A stretch of DNA of 64,000 bases from an uncultured Clostridia bacterium (GTDB lineage: Bacteria; Bacillota; Clostridia; Peptostreptococcales; Anaerovoracaceae), in the NCBI GenBank assembly GCA_934271235.1, contig CAKQQT010000001.1, forward strand, positions 124,001-188,000, written 5' to 3'. The number at the start of each line of letters is the position of its first letter. Within the stretch, counting starts at the first letter, position 1. The notes beneath the pieces were generated by a model that was not told where the DNA came from, searched no databases, and worked only from the letters and a program-made list of their open reading frames with translations. The translations under genes were made by a program, and so were the position numbers. Below are positions 33,433 through 41,810 of this stretch, one piece after another.

Positions 33433-34828
33433 ATTGACGATTCGTCCCAGGCAGAGGCTCCAGCTCTACCGTAAAGTGGCGCAGGATCGGTGCCTCTTTG
33501 ATAATTCTGAATCCCGGGTATTCCTCGGCATGGTCACGAACATATATGATGGTTTCCGCAACAAATTCGATTTGTGACTGAGTCATGACACGCCGCGGCA
33601 TACATAACCGACACCATTCATTACTCGCTCTTTGCTGCTTGTGGGTGTCCGGATCTCGATCAAGACAAAGCGATCCGATATCACAACCGCGAATGCCCCC
33701 TTCAAGGAATAATGCGACGGCCACAGCCTGTGCAGGAAACTGATCCCATGCAAGATGCGGCATCATAACGCCGCAGTCAATATAAATACCATGACCGCCA
33801 ACGGGATATTGGATCGGGATTCCTGCATCATGCAGCAGTTCACCCAAATACTGTACTTGCCCGACACGATAGCGCAGCCATGCCTCTTCAATTCCCTCAT
33901 AAAGACCAACAGCCAAGGCTGCAATGTCACGTCCGGAAAGTCCCCCATAGCTTAGGAATCCTTCCAGCGGAATTGTTTTTAACCTGACTTTGTTCATCAA
34001 GGATTCATCCTCTCGAATTCCTATCAGGCCTCCCATGTTAACAACCGCGTCTTTTTTTGCAGACATTGTAAATGCGTCAGCGCAGGCAAATACCTCCTGT
34101 ATGATCTCCTGGATAGATTTATTCTCATATCCTGCCTCACGCGCTTTGATGAAATAGGCATTCTCCGCGAAACGCGCGGCGTCGATCACAAACGGAATGC
34201 CGTATTTTTTGGCGATTTCTCCGGTTTCTCGCAGATTGGCAGCTGAAACAGGCTGCCCGCCGGCAGAATTGTTTGTAATGGTCATCAGAATCATTTTGAC
34301 CTTATCCGCGCCCTTTTCGATAATCGTCTGCTCCAGTTTTGTCACATCCATGTTTCCTTTAAACGGGGCATCAAGAAAAATGTCCGCAGCCTCCGAACAG
34401 GCACAATTGATGGGACGTGCGCCGGTCATAACCACGTGACCATGTGTTGTATCAAAAAAAGTATTCGCAATCGCAAAGTCTCCGGGGCCCATCAGACAGC
34501 CGAACAGCACCTTTTCGGCCGCGCGCCCTTGATGAACAGGCTGCGCATACCGATAGCCAAAAATATCCTGTACCGCCGCGCAGACTTCCTTATAGCCTCT
34601 GGCTCCGCCATAGGATTCATCCGCAGTCATCATAGCAGCCCATTGCCTGTCACTCATGGCGCCGGTACCTGAGTCGGTCAGCATATCCATAGAAACATAT
34701 TCGGAAGGAATGCCGAACATATTGTAGTGTGCCTCCTTGATGACTTCCAGCCGTTCCTCACGTGTGGTTTGTTTGAGCATTTCTACCATTTTAATCTTAA
34801 ACGGTTCCATTACGTACTTCATTGGCAT
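33422..34828 (-). CDS. tnaA: Tryptophanase (tryptophan indole-lyase)
   Basis: PLP enzyme of 468 aa splitting tryptophan into indole, pyruvate and ammonia. It follows TnaA rather than tyrosine phenol-lyase at several points: TDSGTGAMSDRQ, THGH after FFDT, TITNNSAGGQPVS, the PLP lysine in AFTMSAKKDAVVNMGG, and DIGSLCLDRDP. AGGAGG at the correct distance fixes ATG 34828. There is no TnaC-type leader peptide. A clear promoter lies at 34901-34929. Confidence 0.9.
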   Translation of the reverse strand: MPMKYVMEPFKIKMVEMLKQTTREERLEVIKEAHYNMFGIPSEYVSMDMLTDSGTGAMSDRQWAAMMTADESYGGARGYKEVCAAVQDIFGYRYAQPVHQGRAAEKVLFGCLMGPGDFAIANTFFDTTHGHVVMTGARPINCACSEAADIFLDAPFKGNMDVTKLEQTIIEKGADKVKMILMTITNNSAGGQPVSAANLRETGEIAKKYGIPFVIDAARFAENAYFIKAREAGYENKSIQEIIQEVFACADAFTMSAKKDAVVNMGGLIGIREDESLMNKVRLKTIPLEGFLSYGGLSGRDIAALAVGLYEGIEEAWLRYRVGQVQYLGELLHDAGIPIQYPVGGHGIYIDCGVMMPHLAWDQFPAQAVAVALFLEGGIRGCDIGSLCLDRDPDTHKQQRASNEWCRLCMPRRVMTQSQIEFVAETIIYVRDHAEEYPGFRIIKEAPILRHFTVELEPLPGTNRQFMG

Positions 34829-34900
34829 TGATGATTCCTCCTTTTCAGAATGATGGATGAATGATCCGGCTGATTCTGCCGTTTCTCCTGCTTTGTGATT

Positions 34901-34929
34901 ATCGTATCATCCCAAAAAGAACGTGTCAA
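34901..34929 (-). promoter_or_regulatory. tnaA promoter
   Basis: Read on the - strand: TTGACA (complement of 34924-34929), a 17-bp spacer and TACGAT (complement of 34901-34906). The -35 is perfect and the leader is about 70 nt. Confidence 0.75.
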
Positions 34930-35062
34930 TTTGCTTTTTGATGCAGTCCATGCCGGCATGGCAGAGAGAAGCATCCGCAGTCTCTCACAGAAAGCGCTTC
35001 TTTGTTTTTGTGTTACAAAAGAGATGATATAAATTTGTCCACGCGCCCATTCCCACATAGAG

Positions 35063-35103
35063 GCGCATCTGTTATTCTTTTTTTGAAAGAAACTTGTATT
35101 TTC
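35063..35103 (+). promoter_or_regulatory. Shared promoter-region element, copy 1 (before racemase gene)
   Basis: GCGCAT, 16 bases, then GAAAGAA preceded by seven T. The same arrangement with identical spacing occurs at 37629-37657 before the codB-like operon; 24 of 29 positions match. The two copies flank the pucR gene, so they are probably its binding or activation sites. Confidence 0.6.
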
Positions 35104-35140
35104 GAAGCGCGTATCGCGCATAAAACTCAGGAGGCGTAAA

Positions 35141-35869
35141 ATGAAGATAAAACTGCTGATTCCGGCGACAGGAATCCCGGAAACGGTATTTCAGGAAATT
35201 CATGTTTTTTTAAACAACTATGCAGAGAACGATTGTCAAATCGTGTTTGAATCCCTGCGTTACGGATTTCCATCTGTTGAAAACGAACTCTCCGGGATGG
35301 TAAACGGCGCGCAGGCGGCAATGCAGGTACAGCATCAGCCCGCAGACATACAAGGGCTGCTGATCGACTGCTTTGATGACCCTGCGCTGTATCCATGCCG
35401 CGAAATGCTTCCGATACCTGTTGTAGGATCCTATCATGCTGCAATTTGTACGGCCCTGCAGTGCGGAGAGCGCATTGGCATCATTACGACAGATGAAGCG
35501 GGCATCCTCAATGAGGAAAAGAAAGCGAGAGAAAACGGATGTGCGGAGCGCGTTGTTTCTATCCGTGCGTTGGATGTTTCTGTAGCGGAAATCATTTCGA
35601 ACCGGCAAAAGGTTTTGAAGGCCTTAACAGCGCTTTGCGTCCGCATGGTCAGAGAAGACAGAGTCAGCTGCATCTGTCTGGGCTGCACCGCCATGTTTTC
35701 GATTTATGAGGATCTGCGTCGGAATTTGGCGGAAGCAGAGATTTCGGTTTCTGTCATCGAACCGACCGTAAACGCGATGCTGACCCTGCAAAATATGATA
35801 AAAATGAACTTGACTACCCATGTTCCGGGGAAAATCAGCTTTGAAGGACTGACGTGGATACAAGAATAG
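35141..35869 (+). CDS. Asp/Glu/hydantoin racemase family protein
   Basis: A 242-residue cofactor-independent racemase fold. The two catalytic cysteine contexts are IDCFDDPALYPCREM near residue 80 and CLGCTAMFSI near 190. It starts MKIKLLIPATG, like hydantoin racemases. CAGGAGGCG precedes the ATG. It faces away from pucR and shares a promoter element with the codB-DUF917 operon, so it probably handles the same type of ring compound. Substrate unknown. Confidence 0.82.
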   Translation: MKIKLLIPATGIPETVFQEIHVFLNNYAENDCQIVFESLRYGFPSVENELSGMVNGAQAAMQVQHQPADIQGLLIDCFDDPALYPCREMLPIPVVGSYHAAICTALQCGERIGIITTDEAGILNEEKKARENGCAERVVSIRALDVSVAEIISNRQKVLKALTALCVRMVREDRVSCICLGCTAMFSIYEDLRRNLAEAEISVSVIEPTVNAMLTLQNMIKMNLTTHVPGKISFEGLTWIQE

Positions 35870-35882
35870 CTTTTTTAAGCAC

Positions 35883-37493
35883 TCAACTTACAGAATACAG
35901 TCTGTAGTAACCGCTCAGGCGCTGCATGAAGTGCAGATCTGCGGGATTGCCGAGCCGGACTTGCAGTAGGTTATGAACCTTATTCAGCCGGTATTTCACG
36001 GTATTGCGGTGCAGATACATCGCTTGGGCGGTTTCTGTGATGCGACAGTCCGCGTCAAGATAGTAGAACGTCAGTGTCCGGAGAAGACTTTCCGCGTCGG
36101 GCAGCTTTTTCAGCGTTTCGATGGCAGCGTCAAATATTTGCTTTTGTGGATCCTCCGCGGCAAAAAGCTGCGCGCAGTCGGAGACGAAGAGCAAATCCGC
36201 GTAGCTCAGACAGGGCTTTTTAGGGAAAACCTGTTCTGCTTGTATGTGGAACCGTTCGTACAGACGAAGCATTGCTTTCATCTGATGATACTGCGCGGGC
36301 AGCCATGCGGCAGAGCCGGCTGCGGCTCTGACGAGTTCGCGGAAGTCAGAGAGAAAAGACGCATGGGCGGACGTGTCGGCATCAAACTGCAGGAAGATTA
36401 CAAAATAGTCATCATACGCGTTGAGCAGGGCAGGATAACGGTTCTGCTGGATAAAATCACTGAGAATTCGGCGAAGCTTCAAACGCTCACTGATCACAGT
36501 GCTGATTTCACTGCCGCAAGAAGCCGGATGCACACACAAGAGCGTATTGAATTTGGTAATTTCAACATGATATTTTTGTGCAAGCGCTGAAATCTGCTCT
36601 TGATCGCCATGCATGACAGCATCGACGAGACAGCTGTCTGCCATTTCATTTTCATCCAGTGCCCATAATTCTGCCATAAGCTGGATCAGATCTGCGATCT
36701 GCCGGGCGTCCTGCAGCGAAAACCGACTGCTCTCATCCATCAAGTAAAGAAAAGAGTGCCGGAATTTGTAGGATAAAAAGCGAACGCGAAAAAGCAGAAC
36801 AACATGTCCGAGATATTCGGAAACGACCATCTCGTCTTCCTCATCACCCCCGGAAGAACCGGCATGAAACAAATCCATGATATCGGACAGGGAAATCCGG
36901 TTGGAAACCGGCCAGGAAGACTGCAGCGTATTTAAATGCGATGCGTCAGAAATCAGGATCGTTGTTCTGGTAGTATCGCTCGCGATCTTCAAAAGGTTTG
37001 CGAGCGTTCGCCGACTTTCCGGAAGTCCCGACAACGATACAGCAAGACTGTTGTAAAAATTAAGCGCCGAAGCTCGATCCTTAAACAGCAGATCTGAGAC
37101 GTCACGGATGGCTTCGCTGTAGCGGAAGTCTACCTTTCCGGGCGGCATGAGGATCAGCGGGAATCCGAGCTCGTCCGCGACGGCAAGCACCTGCGGATCA
37201 AGCTTTTTCATAACGATCCCGACATAGTAAATAATCAGCCCGACATCTCCGATTCCGGACAGGTGCCGGATCAGGCGGCATTGCGCGGGAACATCGTCGG
37301 CGATGCCGGCAAAGGATGTCAGACAGATTTCAAAGTTATTGATGGTATCTTCCATAGTGGCAATCTGTCTGTCGCTGGTGATTTCCAAAACCGAAATATT
37401 ATTGACAATGCGGGAGAGCCCTTTTTCGCCTGCCGCAACGACTCCTTCACGCAGAGCCGGAAGCTTTAAACAATCGGATACGGTAATACTCAT
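35883..37493 (-). CDS. PucR family transcriptional regulator
   Basis: A 536-residue regulator. The N-terminal PucR ligand domain starts SITVSDCLKLPALREGVV and runs to about residue 125. A central GGDEF-like/CdaR middle region follows. The C-terminal PucR-type helix-turn-helix is LLRTLTFYYLDADCRITETA, then MYLHRNTVKYRLNKV. ATG 37493 is chosen because AGAGGGGG stands at the right distance; the GTG at 37502 is too close. PucR proteins typically control purine or ring-compound catabolism, matching the flanking permease, DUF917 and racemase genes. Confidence 0.9.
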   Translation of the reverse strand: MSITVSDCLKLPALREGVVAAGEKGLSRIVNNISVLEITSDRQIATMEDTINNFEICLTSFAGIADDVPAQCRLIRHLSGIGDVGLIIYYVGIVMKKLDPQVLAVADELGFPLILMPPGKVDFRYSEAIRDVSDLLFKDRASALNFYNSLAVSLSGLPESRRTLANLLKIASDTTRTTILISDASHLNTLQSSWPVSNRISLSDIMDLFHAGSSGGDEEDEMVVSEYLGHVVLLFRVRFLSYKFRHSFLYLMDESSRFSLQDARQIADLIQLMAELWALDENEMADSCLVDAVMHGDQEQISALAQKYHVEITKFNTLLCVHPASCGSEISTVISERLKLRRILSDFIQQNRYPALLNAYDDYFVIFLQFDADTSAHASFLSDFRELVRAAAGSAAWLPAQYHQMKAMLRLYERFHIQAEQVFPKKPCLSYADLLFVSDCAQLFAAEDPQKQIFDAAIETLKKLPDAESLLRTLTFYYLDADCRITETAQAMYLHRNTVKYRLNKVHNLLQVRLGNPADLHFMQRLSGYYRLYSVS

Positions 37494-37628
37494 GGGATGC
37501 ACCCCCTCTCTGTTTCACTATAGCATAAAATTCGACCTGATACACAAGAAAATTGGGGATTTTCTTCGTTTTTCCCGCATAGAACACATATTTTTGTCCG
37601 GCTGCACAAAAGGTATGTCTGAAAATAG

Positions 37629-37669
37629 GCGCATGGGATAATGTTTTTTTGAAAGAACTTTTATATACT
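37629..37669 (+). promoter_or_regulatory. Shared promoter-region element, copy 2 (before codB-like operon)
   Basis: GCGCAT (37629-37634), 16 bases, GAAAGAA (37651-37657) and a -10 TATACT (37664-37669) without a good -35. This is the pattern of an activator-dependent promoter. Copy 1 is at 35063. Confidence 0.6.
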
Positions 37670-37715
37670 GGAACAAAGAGAAACTATACAGACATCACAG
37701 TTAGGAGGTAGAATC

Positions 37716-38993
37716 ATGGCAAAATTTAAAGATCTTGAAGTCGAAAATATCACACTGGAAGCCGTTCCGCCGGAAGAAAAAAAGAGCTGGCTGACAATCG
37801 CTTTTATCTGGGCAGGGCAGGTGGTATGCGTACCGGCACTGCTGTGCGGCGCGCTGATTGCATCCGGACTTACATTCAAAGAGTCTTTTCTTGCAATGGT
37901 CATCGGCTACGGCATCAGCGTTGTACTGATGATGCTGATTGCGACGCAGGCAGCATACACCGGCAGACCTTCCGTCATTGCGGTCACACGCGCGCTGGGA
38001 ACCAGAGGTTCGCAGCTCTCGGTTTCGCTGGTACTGGCGATTTCCATGGTCGGATGGTTCGCATACAATAATATCGTATGCGCGGAATCTTTTGTATCGC
38101 TGCTCAAAACAGCAAATGTTGATTTTCCTGTTTCGGCAGCTTGCATCATTTTGGGCGCGCTGATGCTTCTGACCGCATTCTTCGGAATCGGTCTGACAAA
38201 ATTCCTCAACATTGTAGGTGTTCCGCTGCTGCTGCTTTTTATGATCTACGCCATCGTCGTCGCCCTAAAAGGAAACGGTGTGGAAACACTGATGAACTAT
38301 GTACCGGAAGAGCCGATTTCCATGACTACGGGTATCACCATTTCTGTTGGCGGATTTATTGCGGGCGCCGCAACCTGCGGCGACTATAACCGCTACAGTA
38401 AAGATGCCGTGAGTGCGGTTCTGTCCAGCCTTTTCGGGATTATCCCGCTGGGCGTCGGCGCACTGCTGTGCGGCGCGGTGCTTGCAATCACGACCGGAAA
38501 TTACGACATCACGGTGATGTTCGCTAATGTCGGAATGCCGATCATCGGTTTATTGGTTCTGATTCTCGCGACATGGACGACCAATGTCGGCAATGCCTAT
38601 TCGGCAGGCATTGACCTTGTGAACATACTCAAACTCAAAGATGACAAACGGGCACTTGTGACGCTGATCGCCGGAATTGTCGGCATTCTTCTTTCTCTGG
38701 GTGGCATTGTCTACTACTTCGTGAACTTCCTCTCGATGCTGAGCTATCTGATCTCACCGATCTGTGCGATTCTGGTGGCAGACTACTGGATCATGGGGAA
38801 AGGGAAGTACGAGAACTGGGAACCGTTTGAGGGCGTCAACTGGCTCGGCATCATTGCATGGCTTGCCGGCGCGGTCATCACCTACTTTGATACCTTTTTT
38901 GTTCCGGAGATCATCGGCATCATCGGCGCGATGATCATCTACACACTGCTTTGCAAGCTTGTGAAGAATCCAAAGATCAATCCGTTCGCGTAA
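37716..38993 (+). CDS. NCS1 family cytosine/hydantoin-type permease (CodB-like)
   Basis: A 425-residue transporter with about twelve hydrophobic segments. The N-terminus has VPPEEKKSWLTIAFIWAGQ, then LGTRGSQLSVSLVLAISMVGWFAYN, and VGGFIAGAATCGDYNRYSKD near 210. All are typical of CodB-like members of the NCS1 family, which carry cytosine, hydantoins, allantoin and related rings. It heads an operon with DUF917 and a dipeptidase-like gene. In view of the neighbours, a hydantoin or thiohydantoin is at least as likely as cytosine. Confidence 0.88.
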   Translation: MAKFKDLEVENITLEAVPPEEKKSWLTIAFIWAGQVVCVPALLCGALIASGLTFKESFLAMVIGYGISVVLMMLIATQAAYTGRPSVIAVTRALGTRGSQLSVSLVLAISMVGWFAYNNIVCAESFVSLLKTANVDFPVSAACIILGALMLLTAFFGIGLTKFLNIVGVPLLLLFMIYAIVVALKGNGVETLMNYVPEEPISMTTGITISVGGFIAGAATCGDYNRYSKDAVSAVLSSLFGIIPLGVGALLCGAVLAITTGNYDITVMFANVGMPIIGLLVLILATWTTNVGNAYSAGIDLVNILKLKDDKRALVTLIAGIVGILLSLGGIVYYFVNFLSMLSYLISPICAILVADYWIMGKGKYENWEPFEGVNWLGIIAWLAGAVITYFDTFFVPEIIGIIGAMIIYTLLCKLVKNPKINPFA

Positions 38994-39024
38994 CTGCTGC
39001 GCATGCGGAGAACAGGAGGAAAAA

Positions 39025-40191
39025 ATGAAGAATAATTTGCAATCATTAAACCTTGAAAATTTGAAAAATATTGTGGTCGGTTCAACCTTTTTTGGCGGCG
39101 GCGGCGGTGGATCGCGCGAAGAAGGCGACGCGCTTGTGGAGCTGATGAAAGAAGAAGGCGGCTCCGGGCTTGAAATTCCGCTCGTGCAGGTTTCGCAAAT
39201 GGAAACAAAAAAAGACGGACGCGAAGTTGTTTCTACGATGGTGGCAGCGCTCGGCTCCCCGACTGCCACAAAGGGAAAAACCTTTGTGGATGAAGCGCAA
39301 AACGCAGTGGAAGGTATGATCAGAGAAGCAAAAAACAGCAAAAAGGAACTGGTCTATATCTATTCCGGCGAACAAGGCGGCGGCAACACGATGCTTCCGA
39401 TTTATGTTGCCTATAAAAAAGGCATGCCGCTCCTTGACGTTGACGGCAACGGCAGAGCCGTACCTGCGATGGACACCGGTCTGCAGCCGATTCACGGCGT
39501 ACCGACAAGTCCCGTCGTACTTGCAAGCGAAGCCGGAGACACAATCGTCGGAACGACGAAGGATCCTTTGGACTGCAAAGCTTGTGAGCAGATCGCCAGA
39601 TATTTATGCCAGGCCTATGACCAGGGGATCGGGTTCGCGGCGTGGATGATGAACAAAGAGCAGCATGAGGCAGCCAGCGCAGTAGGGCAGCTTTCAGAAT
39701 CCGATGCGGTCGGCGAAATTTTCCGCAATCAAAAGAGTGAAGAAGTGCTGGATGCGCTTGCGAACTATTTTGAGCGTGAAAACAGAGCGTTTTGTGTTCT
39801 TTGTAAAAAAGGCGTCATCGAAAAAATCGAAATGGATGCCTCCGGCGGGTTTGACAGGGGGTTCACATGGATTACAGGTGATGACGGAACAACATGGAAA
39901 GTATTATTCCAAAATGAGAATCTGGTTGCTTATCAGGGAGAAGATCTTGCTGCCGCGACGGTTCCCGGAATAATTACTTTGATTGACCTTGCCGACAAAG
40001 AAACACAAAAAGCAATGCCGGTGTCAAATACAGAGACCTATCCGGGACAATGCGTGGCGCTCGTTTATGTGGAACCGCCGGCAGGCTGGAGCAGCATACC
40101 GCAGGGTTACACTTGCTGGAACGAGATTTTGATCAGCGCCGGATACTGCGAGGTCGGTAAACAGGTGATTCCGAAGGGAGCTGATGCGTAA
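39025..40191 (+). CDS. DUF917 / S-methyl-thiohydantoin desulfurase family protein
   Basis: A 388-residue protein with the DUF917 hallmark FGGGGGGSREEG near residue 30, then DVDGNGRAVPAMD, PSTEQGGG-like YSGEQGGGNTMLP and a C-terminal domain ending EVGKQVIPKGADA. Pfam now names the N-terminal domain S-Me-THD after S-methyl thiohydantoin desulfurase. Members are regularly found with hydantoinase-type genes. The family name, the CodB-like carrier and the nearby racemase point to (thio)hydantoin catabolism. It abuts the next gene by one base. Confidence 0.88.
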   Translation: MKNNLQSLNLENLKNIVVGSTFFGGGGGGSREEGDALVELMKEEGGSGLEIPLVQVSQMETKKDGREVVSTMVAALGSPTATKGKTFVDEAQNAVEGMIREAKNSKKELVYIYSGEQGGGNTMLPIYVAYKKGMPLLDVDGNGRAVPAMDTGLQPIHGVPTSPVVLASEAGDTIVGTTKDPLDCKACEQIARYLCQAYDQGIGFAAWMMNKEQHEAASAVGQLSESDAVGEIFRNQKSEEVLDALANYFERENRAFCVLCKKGVIEKIEMDASGGFDRGFTWITGDDGTTWKVLFQNENLVAYQGEDLAAATVPGIITLIDLADKETQKAMPVSNTETYPGQCVALVYVEPPAGWSSIPQGYTCWNEILISAGYCEVGKQVIPKGADA

Positions 40192-41648
40192 TGGGAACAC
40201 TTTCTTCTTTAAATCCGGAAAAGGTCTTTGCGTTTTTCGAGAAAATCTGCAGCATCCCACACGGTTCAGGAAACTGCGCAGCGCTTTCCGCTTTTATTGC
40301 TGATTTTGCAAAGCAGAGGAGGCTGGATTTCGCTGTGGACGCCGAACAGAATATTCTGATTCGAAAGCCGGCTTCTCCGGGCTACGAAAACTATGAAACG
40401 CTCATTTTGCAGGGACATTTGGATATGGTCTGCGAAAAGGAGCCGGAACTGGAGTTTGATTTCGCGAAAGATGCCATTCAGCCTTATATTGATGGAGACG
40501 ATATCAAGGCGCGAGGAACATCGCTCGGCGGCGACAATGGCATTGCCATCGCCATGATGCTTGCGATCCTCGATGATGACACGCTGCATCATCCGCAGCT
40601 TGAAATGCTGATGACCGTAGATGAGGAAACGAGCATGGCCGGTGCTTTCGGCTTTGACTGCGCCCGGCTGCGCGGACACCGCCTGATCAATCTGGATTCG
40701 GAATACGAGGGTGTTCTGATGTGCAGCTGCGCCGGCGGGGTGGATGTTGTGTGCAATCTCCCGGTTCTGCGGGAAGAGAAAGAAGGCTGCCGGCTTACCT
40801 TGACAGTCGCGCATCTGCGCGGCGGACATTCCGGTGTTGAAATTGATAAAGGCAGAGCCAATGCAAACATCCTTATGGGCAGACTTCTCTTCAGGCTTCA
40901 AAACGAACTGCCGCTGGGAATCGCCGAATACTACGGCGGCAGTCGTGTGAATGCGATTGCTTCTCATGCAGAAGCGGAGCTTTTGATTGAAAAAAGCAGA
41001 CTTACGGAATACGAGGAGCATATAAAGCAAATGGAAGCCATCTTTCGCAAGGAATATCACGCTTCAGATCCGGATATTTCCGTAAACCTGAAATTATCTG
41101 AAAGCGGATGCTTATCCGTTTTGGACGAAGCTTCTGCGGCACGCATGATATCGTTGCTTCTGATCTTGCCGGACGGAATGCAGGAAATGAGCGCGGAAAT
41201 GCCCGGATTGGTGCAGACCTCCTGCAATTTAGGCGCTGCATCCCTTCAGGAATCGGCATTTACCTTTACAAGCAGTATTCGCAGCTGTATGGAAACCAAA
41301 AAAATGATGCTGGCAGAAAAAATCATGCGGATCGTAGTGCTGACAGGCGGCAGCGCCGCTTTGGATGGAGATTATCCGGGTTGGAGCTACCAGCCCGATT
41401 CACTGCTAAAAGAAACCTTGATCAATGCTTATCAAAAGGTTTGCGGAATCAAAGCTTCGGCGGAAGCCGTTCATGCCGGGATGGAGTGCGGCATTTTTGC
41501 AGCCGGCATTCCAAATCTGGACTGTGTATCCATCGGTCCGACGATGGGGGATGTTCATACTCCGCAGGAGCATTTGAGCATTTCTTCTGTACAAAGAACA
41601 TGGAAAGTGCTTCTTACAGCACTCGAAGACGCAAGATATTTGCAATAA
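40191..41648 (+). CDS. pepD: Aminoacyl-histidine dipeptidase (PepD, M20C)
   Basis: A 485-residue zinc peptidase. Motifs are SIPHGSGN near 24, the metal-binding GHLDMVCEK near 82, SLGGDNGIA near 112, the catalytic Glu in VDEETSMAGAFG near 150, and the M20 end HAGMECGIF and GPTMGDVHTPQEHLSI. PepD cleaves carnosine and other Xaa-His dipeptides and can act broadly. Its place behind codB-like and DUF917 genes suggests the operon processes a histidine- or imidazole-derived nutrient, but this is inference. Confidence 0.92.
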   Translation: MGTLSSLNPEKVFAFFEKICSIPHGSGNCAALSAFIADFAKQRRLDFAVDAEQNILIRKPASPGYENYETLILQGHLDMVCEKEPELEFDFAKDAIQPYIDGDDIKARGTSLGGDNGIAIAMMLAILDDDTLHHPQLEMLMTVDEETSMAGAFGFDCARLRGHRLINLDSEYEGVLMCSCAGGVDVVCNLPVLREEKEGCRLTLTVAHLRGGHSGVEIDKGRANANILMGRLLFRLQNELPLGIAEYYGGSRVNAIASHAEAELLIEKSRLTEYEEHIKQMEAIFRKEYHASDPDISVNLKLSESGCLSVLDEASAARMISLLLILPDGMQEMSAEMPGLVQTSCNLGAASLQESAFTFTSSIRSCMETKKMMLAEKIMRIVVLTGGSAALDGDYPGWSYQPDSLLKETLINAYQKVCGIKASAEAVHAGMECGIFAAGIPNLDCVSIGPTMGDVHTPQEHLSISSVQRTWKVLLTALEDARYLQ

Positions 41649-41654
41649 TCCAAT

Positions 41655-41685
41655 GGGCAGGGTCCGAAAAAACGGCCCTGCCCAG
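41655..41685 (+). terminator. Strong hairpin after pepD
   Basis: TGGGCAGGG (41655-41663) pairs with CCCTGCCCA (41677-41685), extended by CCG/CGG around an A-rich loop. No T-run follows at once, so it may terminate weakly or act as a 3' stabiliser. Confidence 0.5.
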
Positions 41686-41810
41686 TCACAACTATTTACT
41701 GAACTTCTATCAGTTTTTTAGGTCTACACAAAATTTGAAATGATCTTTTGAAATGATCGCATCAGGTTTCATGCTTACCCAAAACGTGCAGCAGTCACAT
41801 AGCGTGCAGA

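Noticed and set aside
34829..35140. Possible tnaC-like leader peptide before tnaA
   Set aside because: No short frame with a Trp codon and ribosome site in the ~70-nt leader after the predicted start point.
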